A DNA stretch of 64,000 nt from Aquamicrobium sp. (GTDB taxonomy: Bacteria; Pseudomonadota; Alphaproteobacteria; Rhizobiales; Rhizobiaceae). Every line of letters begins with the position of its first letter. Position 1 is the first letter of the stretch. A model generated the notes under the pieces. The model worked only from the letters and a program-made list of their open reading frames with translations, was not told the DNA's origin and searched no databases. The DNA is taken from the NCBI GenBank assembly GCA_019739225.1, contig JAHHDT010000001.1, forward strand, positions 310,001 through 374,000. Reading direction: 5' to 3'. Positions 26,265 to 35,309 of this stretch are shown in pieces. Made by a program: the position numbers and the translations under genes.

Positions 26265-27299
26265 ATGTTTCGCCCAGCTCTTGCCTGCATCCTTGCCGCG
26301 ACAGCGTTTCCGGCGGTCGCCCAGGATGCGGATTATATCGACGACCGTTCCAGCCCGGCTGCGCTGATGCGCTCGCTCTACAACGCGATCAACAGGCGTG
26401 AATATGCCCGCGCGTGGAGCTACTTCGCCCAACCGCCAGCCGCCGATCTGGAGGCCTACGCCGCAGGCTATGCGGACACACAGAATGTGGAGCTGATCAC
26501 CGGACTGGCGCGTGAGGAAGGCACCGCCGGAAGCATTTATTACCAGCTTCCGGTTGCGATTCGCGCGCAGGCTGGCGACGGCTCAGCCCAGGTTTTCTCC
26601 GGCTGCTACACGATGCGTTTGCAGGACCCGTCCGTGGCCGGTGACGCTTTCGAGCCGATGCAGATCGAAAGTGCGGGGCTGCGCCCGAGCGACGCCGACC
26701 TCGGCGAAGCGCTGCCACGCAAATGCGGCGACGGAGAAGAACTGCCTCAGCTCGATCCGGTGGCAGAGCGCGCCAAGGCCATATTCGACAGCGCGGCGAT
26801 CGACAAATGCGACATCGCCCCGGCATTCGACGCGAAAGACGCGGAACCGGACAGCTACACGCTGACCTTCCGCTACGAATATGACGACGACGATCAGCCG
26901 GAACGCACGGCGCGAATGTTCCGGTTCCTGTGCTACCGCGGCGCCTACAACGAATCGCACCTCTACTATCTCTTTACCGAAGAAGACGGCGTCCAACCGT
27001 TACATTTCGCCAAGCCGGCGTTCGACATTCACTATGTGGACGACGACCGGGAAGGCGCGGTGGACCACATTGCCCTCGAAGGATTCAGCGCGACTGCCGA
27101 CCTCGTCAATTCGGCCTTTGACCCGGCGACGCTGACAATCACGGAATTTTCGAAATGGCGCGGCGTGGGCGATGCCGGCACGTCAGGCACCTGGCAATTC
27201 AAGGCAGGAACCTTCAGGCTCGTTCACTACGCGGTGGACGGCTCCTATGACGGCGATATCAATCCGGAAGTCATCGTCGACTACGAATCGGCTCCTTAG
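26265..27299 (+). CDS. Secreted conserved hypothetical protein (DUF1176-like)
   Basis: A 344-residue exported protein. A Sec signal peptide (MFRPALACILAATAFPAVAQ) is followed by a helical region (about 25-110) and a beta-rich C-terminal half with acidic stretches (YEYDDDDQPERTARMFRF). The end, TFRLVHYAVDGSYDGDINPEV, resembles the DUF1176 C-terminus. Several cysteines (SGCYTM, RKCGDG, DKCDIA, FLCYRG) could form disulfides. Function unknown. It converges on the DUF1330 gene. Confidence 0.7.
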   Translation: MFRPALACILAATAFPAVAQDADYIDDRSSPAALMRSLYNAINRREYARAWSYFAQPPAADLEAYAAGYADTQNVELITGLAREEGTAGSIYYQLPVAIRAQAGDGSAQVFSGCYTMRLQDPSVAGDAFEPMQIESAGLRPSDADLGEALPRKCGDGEELPQLDPVAERAKAIFDSAAIDKCDIAPAFDAKDAEPDSYTLTFRYEYDDDDQPERTARMFRFLCYRGAYNESHLYYLFTEEDGVQPLHFAKPAFDIHYVDDDREGAVDHIALEGFSATADLVNSAFDPATLTITEFSKWRGVGDAGTSGTWQFKAGTFRLVHYAVDGSYDGDINPEVIVDYESAP

Positions 27300-27308
27300 C
27301 CGGCGCAC

Positions 27309-27731
27309 TCACTCCCCGAAGCCCTGCCCCGCTTCGCGCGGGTTGAGCCGGATCAGGCGCGAATCGAGCACAGCCGCCTGCCGGTGGATCACAGCCTTCT
27401 GGTAGTCGGGGTCCTTGACCATCTCCACGAAAGCCGCGCCGGACGGGTATTCGGCGATGAAGCAGCGGTCCCAACGCTCATCCGCAGGACCGATCAGCAT
27501 CAGCCGGAAATCGCCCGACCATGCGATACGGCCGCCAACATGGCGGAAGATCGGCCCGCTCTCGCGACCGTAGGCGGCGTAGGCTTCCGCCCCCGTCGCC
27601 GCGCGACCGTCTGGATACACAGCCTTGTCACGCAGCCGCACGAGGTTCAGCATATGGATCGGCCCCTCCTCCGCCAGCCGACGAAACGCGCCGAACGTTT
27701 CCCGCGTCGGGTCGACATATCCTTCGCTCAT
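27309..27731 (-). CDS. DUF1330 domain-containing protein
   Basis: A 140-residue ferredoxin-like dimeric alpha+beta barrel protein of the DUF1330 family, shown by PIHMLNLVRLRDKA, AYAAYGRESGPIFRHVGGRIAWSG and FIAEYPSGAAFVEMVKDPDYQKAVIHR. Function is unknown. It follows, on the same strand, the secreted hydrolase gene by 33 bases. Confidence 0.85.
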   Translation of the reverse strand: MSEGYVDPTRETFGAFRRLAEEGPIHMLNLVRLRDKAVYPDGRAATGAEAYAAYGRESGPIFRHVGGRIAWSGDFRLMLIGPADERWDRCFIAEYPSGAAFVEMVKDPDYQKAVIHRQAAVLDSRLIRLNPREAGQGFGE

Positions 27732-27764
27732 GCGGATGCTCCTCCACTTGCAGCCAAATGATCA

Positions 27765-28661
27765 TCACCGCGATGCATCCATCCAGTTCAGCGCGCCGCG
27801 CCAGTCGGACATGCGGATAGGCGTGCCGTGGCTGCCGGTCTCGAAGCGTACGAAGCGCGCCGGATAGCCGGGTGATTTCTGCAGGATCGACCGGAAAAAG
27901 TGTTCCTGCTGTTCAACGGGGAAAACCTTGTCGTCTCCACCGTGACCGAAGAACAACGGCACCTTGCGCTTGAAGGCGCGGCTGGAAAGAAAGCCTTCGT
28001 CCCAGTGCGAGCCGAGCAGGAGCAGCCCGCCAAGGCGTGGCGCCACGCGCTCGTTGTCGGCAAGCCGCCAGCAGATACCTCCACCCATCGAACCGCAGGC
28101 AACGAATACCGGTGCCTGGGGCGAGTGCGCGGCATAAAGCGAGATCAGGCTCGCGACCTGGCGCGCGCCCGTCGCTCCGAAATCCGAAAAATCGGTGGTG
28201 AGGTAAAGTCCACCGTTGCGCACAGCCAGGTTCTTGATCCGGTTGAAATTGCCGCCGAAGGTGAAGTCGTCCATGCCCTGGCGACGGTTGCCGCCCTGCC
28301 CGTACAGATAGACCACGATGAACCGCGCATTCTGCTGCCGCCCGACAGCCATGTGCGGCATGCGCGCGACTTCGGTCGTAGCCAATAAATCCTGCTGATC
28401 CCGCCTCACGGAGAGATCGACATATCGGCCGTTTACCCGCCGCTCCGGTATCTCGTCACGTTGATTGATGTCGCGCTTGGAACGGTAGTCGACCGTTATG
28501 TAGCGGCCGTCGTCTGCCCGCGTGAGAACGCGCGGATAGGCGAAAAGATCGTCCTTGAAAGGTGCCAGCAATTCGGCTTTCGCGATGGAGAATGACGGCA
28601 ACGCGCAGCAAAGCGCGATCACCAACGTCCTAAACAGGCTGGGAAGGCGGAATGGACTCAT
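27765..28661 (-). CDS. Exported alpha/beta-hydrolase-like protein
   Basis: A 298-residue protein with a signal peptide (TLVIALCCALPSFSIAKA) and a C-terminal alpha/beta hydrolase fold: the nucleophile elbow is ACGSMGGGICW, an Asp is in FGHGGDDKVFP and the His is in ETGSHGTPIRM. The N-terminal 100 residues are unlike known hydrolases. I use the ATG at 28661; the codon before it is GTG. It lies at the end of the molybdenum accessory run but is probably unrelated in function. Confidence 0.78.
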   Translation of the reverse strand: MSPFRLPSLFRTLVIALCCALPSFSIAKAELLAPFKDDLFAYPRVLTRADDGRYITVDYRSKRDINQRDEIPERRVNGRYVDLSVRRDQQDLLATTEVARMPHMAVGRQQNARFIVVYLYGQGGNRRQGMDDFTFGGNFNRIKNLAVRNGGLYLTTDFSDFGATGARQVASLISLYAAHSPQAPVFVACGSMGGGICWRLADNERVAPRLGGLLLLGSHWDEGFLSSRAFKRKVPLFFGHGGDDKVFPVEQQEHFFRSILQKSPGYPARFVRFETGSHGTPIRMSDWRGALNWMDASR

Positions 28662-28702
28662 CACGCGACTCTAAGCGAAGAAAGACGCGCGAGGCCAGAG
28701 CA

Positions 28703-30310
28703 TCAGTCGGCAGGTTCGCCGCCTGCCAGCGCAAGCGCCTCCGGCGTGTCGATGTCGAGGCTCGCGGCAGCACCGATCTCGACGTCAATCACAGGCAGTT
28801 CGCTGCTTTCGACGATCTGTCGCGCACCGGTGTCGCCCTCCAGCTTGGCTACCGCCTCAAATAGCGATCGCGGCAGGATCACGGGATTGCCGCGCTTGCC
28901 CGCATGGGTCGCGCGAACGATCGCATTGCCGCGCTCACCGACAAACGCCTGCACGAGCTTGTCGATGTGGGCGGACGTCACCTCCGGCATGTCGCCAAGC
29001 GCCACAAGGGCACCCGCGACATCTTGCGGGAGTGCGGCAATGCCGGTCTTGAGCGAAGAGGCCAGGCCGGTCGCGTAATCGGCATTCTCGACCAAGTGCA
29101 CATCGAGGCCTTCCAGAACGGATCTCACGCGCGCGCCCTCATGCCCGGTCACGGCGACGACACTGCGCACCGCCGAACCTGCCAGGGCTTGAGCGGCATG
29201 GCGAACGAGCGGCTGGCCGGAGATTCGCGACAGCAGCTTGTTGGGGCCGCCCATGCGCTGGCCACGCCCGGCCGCCAGCAGCACCGCATCCACGACGAGC
29301 CTGGGTGCCGCGCGCGGCTCGCGCGGCTGCGGACGCGTCTCGATCTCCATCAGAAGGCCGCCGACGCCCATGCCAGCGATGTCGGCGTCGTCGACAGGGA
29401 TGCCCGCCACCAGACGGTCGAGCACCCAGTCGAAACCGTTGAGCTTCGGACTGCGCGCGCAGCCGGGCGCCCCGATGATCGGCCGCCCGTCCAGTTCGCC
29501 AAGCACCAGCAGGTTGCCGGGATCGACTGGCATGCCGACGCGCGTCACGATGCCGCCCGCGCCCGCGATCGCCGCCGGGATGACGTCGGCCGCATCCGAC
29601 ACCGCCGAAGCCCCGAATACGATGACCATGTCGGCTTCGTCCTTGAGTGCGGCAATCGCGCCGGCAACCTCATCCTCGTCATGCGGCGTCCGCAGCTCAC
29701 GCACGATGGCGCTGCCAGAGCGTGTGAGCCTCTGCGCCGTCAGCCTTGTGGTCTTGTCGAGCACACTTGCCTTGACCGAGGGCAATACGGTCTGCACGAG
29801 CCCCACGCGCTTGGGCTGGAAGCCATGCAGTCCGATGACACCCCCGCATCTTGCAATGTCGGCCGCGCGTTCGACCAGTGTTCCGGCCACCGCGAACGGG
29901 ATGATCTTCACCGTGGCCAGCATCTGCCCGGCGCTCACGGGCGCGAACTCAGGCAGCGTGGCAATCGTGATCGCCGGATCGATCGCGTTGATCGCATCGA
30001 CGGCGGCGCGGTCGACGACCAGCAGTCCGGCTTTTTCGGCATGCAGGTTGACGCGGCCGGTCGCTGCGCGCCGCACTTCGATGCCCGGTGCGGCAAGGCC
30101 GGCGGCGATCTGCGTCGCAGCGGCATTTTCGTCGAGGTCGCCGGGTTCCAGCACCGCCGCGATTATCTGTTTCAGGCCCGCCACCTTCATGGCAGCGACA
30201 TCGTCGGCGCCGAGTACAGTTGCCTTGCGCCAGCTCCGACCTTCCACAGCTACGGAATGGGCGAGTACCGCGCCTTCCGCTTCATCGATGCTGACCGGCC
30301 CAAATTTCAT
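28703..30310 (-). CDS. Fusion of molybdopterin-binding (MoCF) domain and MocA/MobA-like nucleotidyltransferase
   Basis: A 535-residue two-domain protein. The N-terminal half (about 1-330) is a MoeA/MogA-like molybdopterin-binding domain with VIVFGASAVSDAADVIPAAI. The C-terminal half (about 340-535) is a nucleotidyltransferase with VDAVLLAAGRGQRMGGPNK and the metal-binding LVALGDMPEV, as in MocA, which adds CMP to molybdopterin for xanthine dehydrogenase and CO dehydrogenase-type enzymes. The ATG overlaps the stop of the XdhC gene (30307-30310). It is therefore probably a molybdenum cofactor cytidylyltransferase serving a hydroxylase. Confidence 0.88.
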   Translation of the reverse strand: MKFGPVSIDEAEGAVLAHSVAVEGRSWRKATVLGADDVAAMKVAGLKQIIAAVLEPGDLDENAAATQIAAGLAAPGIEVRRAATGRVNLHAEKAGLLVVDRAAVDAINAIDPAITIATLPEFAPVSAGQMLATVKIIPFAVAGTLVERAADIARCGGVIGLHGFQPKRVGLVQTVLPSVKASVLDKTTRLTAQRLTRSGSAIVRELRTPHDEDEVAGAIAALKDEADMVIVFGASAVSDAADVIPAAIAGAGGIVTRVGMPVDPGNLLVLGELDGRPIIGAPGCARSPKLNGFDWVLDRLVAGIPVDDADIAGMGVGGLLMEIETRPQPREPRAAPRLVVDAVLLAAGRGQRMGGPNKLLSRISGQPLVRHAAQALAGSAVRSVVAVTGHEGARVRSVLEGLDVHLVENADYATGLASSLKTGIAALPQDVAGALVALGDMPEVTSAHIDKLVQAFVGERGNAIVRATHAGKRGNPVILPRSLFEAVAKLEGDTGARQIVESSELPVIDVEIGAAASLDIDTPEALALAGGEPAD

Positions 30311-31017
30311 TCCGCAGCCGCAGCCTCGGCACGTTCGGTGCCGCGCGTGCGCAGGGCCTGCACGATCTGGGCCAGCACCGCGACCGCGATCTCTGCCGGG
30401 CTCGAGGCAGCGATGTCCATACCGATCGGCGCGTGTATTCGATCGATCTGAGCCTGCGTTGCTCCCTGCGACAGCAGTCGCTCCACCCGCCTGGCGTGCG
30501 TCTTGCGGCTGCCGAGCGCGCCGACATAGAAGCATCCGGCCTCGAGCGCGGAGAGCAGCGGAAAGTCGTCGATCTTGGGATCATGCGTCACTGCCGCCAA
30601 GGCCGTGAACGCATCAAGAGGCTTTCTTCCCAGCACATCCTGCGGCCACTCGGCATGCAGCTCTACCTCCGGGAACCGCTCCGGTGTGGCAAACGCGGTA
30701 CGCGGATCGATGATTTCGACATCGAAGCCGGCCAGACGCGCCATTGGCGCCAGCGCCTGGCTGATATGCACCGCCCCGACGACGACGACACGCGGCGGTG
30801 GCAGATGTGCATTCAGAAACAGTGTGCGCCCATCGACCTCGATCGCCTGCGAACGCCCCGTGCGAAAGGCTTGCCGCGTCGCCTCGCCAAGCTCGCCCGC
30901 GACAGTATCGCTCTCGCGCACCACGCGGCCGGAGCCGTCTGCGAGATCCGTCACGAGAATTGCGGCCCTGCGGGCGCGGCGCTCCGCATTCAATGTGTTG
31001 AGGACGGTCGGGTCCAT
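30307..31017 (-). CDS. XdhC family protein, Rossmann-domain part
   Basis: A 236-residue XdhC/CoxF-type protein. XdhC binds molybdenum cofactor and inserts the sulfurated form into molybdenum hydroxylases. The core is a Rossmann domain: RVVVVGAVHISQALAPMARLAGFDVEIIDPR, then AVTHDPKIDDFPL and ALGSRKTHARRVERL. The N-terminal region is short and lacks the SGGC motif, which is found instead in the small upstream protein. It overlaps the downstream fusion gene by four bases and follows its partner by 3 bases. Confidence 0.88.
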   Translation of the reverse strand: MDPTVLNTLNAERRARRAAILVTDLADGSGRVVRESDTVAGELGEATRQAFRTGRSQAIEVDGRTLFLNAHLPPPRVVVVGAVHISQALAPMARLAGFDVEIIDPRTAFATPERFPEVELHAEWPQDVLGRKPLDAFTALAAVTHDPKIDDFPLLSALEAGCFYVGALGSRKTHARRVERLLSQGATQAQIDRIHAPIGMDIAASSPAEIAVAVLAQIVQALRTRGTERAEAAAAE

Positions 31018-31020
31018 GCT

Positions 31021-31359
31021 TCAACCCAGACGCTCGACGAAGACCCTGATGCGGCCACCGCAGGACAGCCCCACCTGCCAGGCCGTCTCATCGGCGACGC
31101 CGAATTCCAGCATGCGCGGCGTTCCGGAAAAGATGATGTCGACCGCCTCCGCCACCACGGCACCCTCGACGCAGCCGCCAGACACCGATCCGTGGAAATT
31201 GCCGTCTGCGTCGATCACGAGGTGGCTGCCGGCCGGACGGGGCGCGGAGCCCCAGGTCTCGACGACCGTGGCGATCGCCACGTCCTTGCCTTCGTTCTTC
31301 CATTCCTCGGCGATCATCAGGGGATCGCGTGTTTCGTCGGGTGTCGCAACCTGTGTCAT
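31021..31359 (-). CDS. XdhC/CoxI domain protein, N-terminal part
   Basis: A 112-residue protein with the XdhC/CoxI domain: EDVAIATVVETWGSAPRP-like sequence, then GSVSGGCVEGAVV with the conserved Cys, and GLSCGGRIRVFVE with a second Cys. These residues are usually the first half of a single XdhC protein, so here the function is split over two coupled genes. It probably takes part in loading sulfurated molybdenum cofactor. VWA gene lies 24 bases upstream. Confidence 0.86.
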   Translation of the reverse strand: MTQVATPDETRDPLMIAEEWKNEGKDVAIATVVETWGSAPRPAGSHLVIDADGNFHGSVSGGCVEGAVVAEAVDIIFSGTPRMLEFGVADETAWQVGLSCGGRIRVFVERLG

Positions 31360-31383
31360 TGGAAGCCTCCAACCATAATATGG

Positions 31384-32631
31384 TCACGCGGGGGCCGGCC
31401 TGCCAAGACCCAGCCATTGCCGTGGGTCTGCTTCGCGCGAGCGGGAGGCCGAAAGCGCCTGTACCAGGTCGGAAAGCGCCTCCAGCGAATGGACGGGCCG
31501 GAACTCGTCGACATGCGGCAGCATCGCCCGCACGCCCCGCGCACGCGCCTCGAACCCGTCGAAACGCAGCAGCGGATTAAGCCATATAAGCCGCCGGCAG
31601 GATCGTTTCAGCCGCGCCATCTCCTGTTCGAGCAGCACGGTATCCTCGCGCTCCAGCCCGTCGGTTATGAGTAGCACGATGGCGCCCTGCCCCAGCACGC
31701 GTCGCGACCATTGATGGTTGAATGTCCGCAGCGTCTCGCCGATGCGGGTACCGCCGGACCAGTCCTTCACCGACGCCGCGCATTCGGCCAGTGCCTCGTC
31801 GGGATCGCGCCGACGCATCTGCCGCGTCAGGTTCGTCAGCCGCGTCCCGAAGACGAATGTATGCACCCGGCTGCGGCTTTCGCTCAGCGCATGCAGGAAA
31901 TGCAGGAAAATGCGGCTGTACTGGCTCATGGAGCCGGAAATGTCGGCCAGCACGACCAGCGGTGGGTGGATCTCGCGCACCGATCGGAATTTCGGCGGGA
32001 TCAGGTCGCCCCCGGTCCTCAGCGCTGCGCGCATCATCGCGCGCGCATCGTGGCGCGCCCCATGCGGGTCGGGCCGGAAGCGTCGGGTCGCGACGCGGTC
32101 ATGTGGCAGTTTCAGCCCGGCGATAACGCGTTTGGCTTCCGCCAGCTCGCGCGCCGTCATCTGCGCGAAATCCTTCTGTCGCAGGATTTCGTTACCCGAC
32201 ACGGTGAAACGCGCATCGACCTCGATTTCCGGTTGTTCCTGCACCGGCTGGTTCTTGCGATGGCCTTCGAACAGCGCATCGGCCACCCGCGTTTCCGCAG
32301 CACGGCTCTTCTCCCGTTCGCGGCTGTCAGGCGCCATCGGAGAGAACATCGCGATCATCTTTTCGATCAGCTCACGCGATTTCCAGAAAAGCCGGAACGC
32401 CTCGTCGAAGGTTGCGTGATCCTCGCGCCGGTTCACCAGCACGGAATGCAGCGTCCAGTAGAAATCGTCGCGACCACCTATCCCGGCGGCAAGCACGGCC
32501 TCGATGGCGTCTTTAACGGCCGCCGGGCCGACTCGCATGCCCGCCTTGCGCAGGGCGCGGGCGAAATAGACGATGTTGTCGGCGATGCGCCCCTGTGGGT
32601 CGGCCGTCGCGGGTGTCGTCGTCTCGGCCAT
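31384..32631 (-). CDS. VWA domain-containing CoxE-like protein
   Basis: A 415-residue protein of the CoxE type. The von Willebrand A domain in the C-terminal half has the MIDAS motif DISGSMS, with the later Thr/Asp residues in SGGTRIGETL and ITDGLERED. The N-terminal part is helical. CoxD (AAA+) and CoxE (VWA) act together in maturing the copper-sulfur-molybdenum centre of CO dehydrogenase in Oligotropha. The gene starts 6 bases after the MoxR gene, the normal order. Confidence 0.9.
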   Translation of the reverse strand: MAETTTPATADPQGRIADNIVYFARALRKAGMRVGPAAVKDAIEAVLAAGIGGRDDFYWTLHSVLVNRREDHATFDEAFRLFWKSRELIEKMIAMFSPMAPDSREREKSRAAETRVADALFEGHRKNQPVQEQPEIEVDARFTVSGNEILRQKDFAQMTARELAEAKRVIAGLKLPHDRVATRRFRPDPHGARHDARAMMRAALRTGGDLIPPKFRSVREIHPPLVVLADISGSMSQYSRIFLHFLHALSESRSRVHTFVFGTRLTNLTRQMRRRDPDEALAECAASVKDWSGGTRIGETLRTFNHQWSRRVLGQGAIVLLITDGLEREDTVLLEQEMARLKRSCRRLIWLNPLLRFDGFEARARGVRAMLPHVDEFRPVHSLEALSDLVQALSASRSREADPRQWLGLGRPAPA

Positions 32632-32637
32632 CGGAGG

Positions 32638-33567
32638 CTATTCCGCCGCGGCCAGCTCGGCCTTCACTTCGTCGAGGATGCGGCGTCCCTCGCCCTGCCC
32701 GATGCGGGCGATGTCGTCCTGATATTTCAGCAGTACCCCGATCGTGTCCGAGACGGTTTCCGGATCGAGCGCCACTTTGTCGAGCTCGGTCAGCGCGCCG
32801 GCCCAGTCCAGCGTTTCGGCAACGCCTGGAGCCTTGAAAAGGTCGATCTGGCGAAGCTTCTGGACGAAGGAAACCACTTCGGCCGAAAGCCTCGCATTGG
32901 CATGCGGCACCTTGCGATGGACGATTTCCAGCTCGCGCGCAGCGTCCGGGTAATCGACCCAGTGGTAGAGGCAGCGCCGCTTCAGCGCGTCATGAATCTC
33001 GCGCGTGCGGTTTGTGGTGATGATGACCAGCGGCGGCTCCGCAGCGCGGATCGTGCCCAGTTCCGGAACTGTCACCTGCCAGTCGGAGAGGATTTCCAGC
33101 AGGAACGCCTCGAAGGCCTCGTCGGTGCGGTCGAGCTCGTCTATCAGGAAGACGGGTGCCGCACCCTTGTCGCCCGTCAGCGCGTCGAGCACCGGACGGC
33201 GGATCAGGTATTTCTCGGAAAAGACGTTGCGCTCCATCGCCACGCGGCTCGTCTCGCCGGTTGCTTCCTCCATGCGGATTTCGATCATCTGCGCGGCGTA
33301 GTTCCATTCATAGACCGCCGACGAGACGTCGAGCCCCTCGTAGCACTGGAGGCGGATCAGCCTGCGGCCCAACGCCGACGACAGCACCTTGGCGATCTCG
33401 GTCTTGCCGACACCCGCCTCGCCTTCCAGAAACAGCGGCCGCTGCATGCGCAGGCTCAGGAACAGCACCGTCGCCAGAGCGCGGTCGGCGACATAATCCG
33501 CGCCGGCAAGCATCTCGACTGTCTCGTCGATCGATCCCGGCACCGGGCGCGGCTTTGTATCGGCCAT
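32638..33567 (-). CDS. MoxR-type AAA+ ATPase (CoxD-like)
   Basis: A 309-residue AAA+ ATPase of the MoxR/CoxD type. Walker A GEAGVGKTE is at residues 49-57, Walker B is VFLIDELDRT, and sensor 1 is IITTNRT. MoxR ATPases with VWA partners remodel metalloenzymes during assembly. Placed before the CoxE-like gene and the XdhC pair, it is probably the chaperone for a molybdenum hydroxylase. The flavin reductase gene ends 17 bases upstream on the same strand. Confidence 0.92.
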   Translation of the reverse strand: MADTKPRPVPGSIDETVEMLAGADYVADRALATVLFLSLRMQRPLFLEGEAGVGKTEIAKVLSSALGRRLIRLQCYEGLDVSSAVYEWNYAAQMIEIRMEEATGETSRVAMERNVFSEKYLIRRPVLDALTGDKGAAPVFLIDELDRTDEAFEAFLLEILSDWQVTVPELGTIRAAEPPLVIITTNRTREIHDALKRRCLYHWVDYPDAARELEIVHRKVPHANARLSAEVVSFVQKLRQIDLFKAPGVAETLDWAGALTELDKVALDPETVSDTIGVLLKYQDDIARIGQGEGRRILDEVKAELAAAE

Positions 33568-33583
33568 GGTCTCTCCGAAGGGC

Positions 33584-34081
33584 CTAACCGAGGACGCGGT
33601 AGGCGCGTTGATGATAGATCAGCGGATCAAGGCTATCGCCGATCCGCACACCTGTCACCTTGCCGAACAGCACGCGATGCGTGGCGAAGTCCTTCGCCTC
33701 GACAAGCTGGCAATCGAACGTGGCGAGCGCGCCGGGCAAGACAGGAGCGCCCGAGGCCTCGGTTTCCCACTGAGCCAGCGCGAAGCGTTCCTCCTGCGAC
33801 AGGCCGGTAAGGCCGGAGAACGCGTCGGCGAGCGGTCGCTGTTCCGTGGCCAGCGTGTTCAGCGCGAAAACGCCGTTCTGTGCAAAGCAGTCATTGTCCG
33901 TCTTGACGCGATTGAGGCAGACCAGGATCGTCGGCGGATCGTCCGAGACGGAGCATGCGGCGATCACCGTCACGCCGCGTCGCCCGTAAGGGCCGTCGGT
34001 CGTCACCACATGGACCGCACCCGCAAAACGGCTCATCGCCTCGCGATAAAGCCGTGGCTCGACAGCATTCTTCTTCAGCAC
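33584..34081 (-). CDS. Flavin reductase family protein
   Basis: A 165-residue FMN-binding split-barrel reductase of the HpaC/RutF type: FAGAVHVVTTDGPYGRRGVTVIAACSVSDDPPTILVCLN, then the NGVFALNTLA segment and the HRVLFGKVTGVRIGD strand. Such proteins supply reduced flavin to monooxygenases. The start is uncertain: I take a GTG at 34081 that gives MLKKNAVEPRLYREAM; a TTG at 34138 and an ATG at 34036 are other options. No flavin monooxygenase is nearby. Confidence 0.82.
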   Translation of the reverse strand: MLKKNAVEPRLYREAMSRFAGAVHVVTTDGPYGRRGVTVIAACSVSDDPPTILVCLNRVKTDNDCFAQNGVFALNTLATEQRPLADAFSGLTGLSQEERFALAQWETEASGAPVLPGALATFDCQLVEAKDFATHRVLFGKVTGVRIGDSLDPLIYHQRAYRVLG

Positions 34082-34240
34082 CGCGTTTCCCGCATTTTCA
34101 TCCTGACTGCATATAGGTTTCGGCGAGGATGCAACCAAGCCGCACCGGCCCCTGCCCCGCTCTAGCCTGTTGCGCCCTCACCCGCCAGCCTTTACCAAGT
34201 TGACGCACTTTCCACGAACTGACGGCGTCGGCAAAGCTTC

Positions 34241-35305
34241 ATGCGTCATCCGGTCCAATCCCTGCTTCTGGCTTGCGCGTTAGCGCTTGCGGGCAGCGGC
34301 TATGCGGCGGCGGAGCGGATCGGGCTTGCCGCACCGCTCGAGGGGCCGCTCGCATTATTGGGCCAGCAGATGCGCGATGGCGCGGAGATCGCCGCACGCC
34401 TTGGCGGACATCAACTGATCGCGGAAGACGATGCCTGCGATGCACCCGGCGGGGAGCGCGCCGCGCGCGCCTTCATAGAGGCAGAAGTCCAGATCGCCGT
34501 CGGTTTCCTGTGCTCGGAAGCGCTCGAGGCGGCATTGCCGCTGCTGCGCAAAGCCAGCATCCCGGTCGTATCCTCCGGCGTGCGAAACAATGGAATCACC
34601 GACCGACGCACCCGCGAGGACTGGCTCGTCTGGCGGGCAGCGCCTCGCGCCGATGCCGAACTCGCCGCAGTTGCAGACATTCTCGTGTCGCGCTGGCGCG
34701 ACGAACTTTTTGCCATCGTCGACGACGGGACCATCTATGGCAGGGAACTGGCCGAGTCCCTGCGGCTCGCCGCGGAATTGGCAGGCCTGCAACCCGTATT
34801 TTTCGACACATTCCGTCCCCAGTCGGACAATCAGGTCGGCCTGGTCGCGCGGCTGCGCCGGGCAGGTGCCACTCACATCTTCGTCGGCGGTGAGCGCGAC
34901 GACGTCGCCATCATCGAGCGCGATGCCTCAGGCCTCGACTACGAACCGACGATTGCCGGCGGCGATGCGTTGCGCGCTGCCGGCGAGATTCCATTGGCCA
35001 CCGGAACGCTCATGATTGGTCTGCCGGAATGGGCCGAGATGCTGGACGAGGAAGCGGTCGAGCGCTTCACGGAAGCAGGCGTCATTCCAGAAGGTTACCT
35101 GGTTCCCTCCTACATCTCCGTTGAGATCGCCGCGCAGGCCATGGCGACCGCCGACGCCGCGGACAGGCCGATTGCCGATGTCTTGTCTACCGGCAGTTTC
35201 GATACGCTCATCGGAACTCTGTCCTTCGACGACAAGGGCGATCTGTCCGAGAACCTGTTCCAGCTCCTTCGCTACGACGGCGAGCGCTTCCTTCCCGTAG
35301 AGTGA
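34241..35305 (+). CDS. Periplasmic type-1 binding protein (branched-chain amino acid ABC class)
   Basis: A 354-residue exported protein with a Sec signal peptide (MRHPVQSLLLACALALAGSG). The rest is a type 1 periplasmic-binding fold of the LivJ class: RIGLAAPLEGPLALLGQQMRDG, VGFLCSEALEAALPLLRK and IVDDGTIYGRELAESLRLAA. No permease or ATPase gene of the class is adjacent, so it is an orphan in this window; it may serve a transporter encoded elsewhere or act as a sensor. The P1 peptidase gene begins 4 bases downstream. Confidence 0.85.
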   Translation: MRHPVQSLLLACALALAGSGYAAAERIGLAAPLEGPLALLGQQMRDGAEIAARLGGHQLIAEDDACDAPGGERAARAFIEAEVQIAVGFLCSEALEAALPLLRKASIPVVSSGVRNNGITDRRTREDWLVWRAAPRADAELAAVADILVSRWRDELFAIVDDGTIYGRELAESLRLAAELAGLQPVFFDTFRPQSDNQVGLVARLRRAGATHIFVGGERDDVAIIERDASGLDYEPTIAGGDALRAAGEIPLATGTLMIGLPEWAEMLDEEAVERFTEAGVIPEGYLVPSYISVEIAAQAMATADAADRPIADVLSTGSFDTLIGTLSFDDKGDLSENLFQLLRYDGERFLPVE

Positions 35306-35309
35306 CTGC

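Noticed and set aside
28904-30451. 515-codon plus-strand frame antisense to the MoCF-MocA fusion
   Set aside because: Rich in Arg, His and Gln with no domain pattern; the minus-strand fusion is clearly real.
31711-33810. 699-codon plus-strand frame antisense to the VWA and MoxR genes
   Set aside because: High-GC antisense open frame; the minus-strand genes carry MIDAS and Walker motifs.
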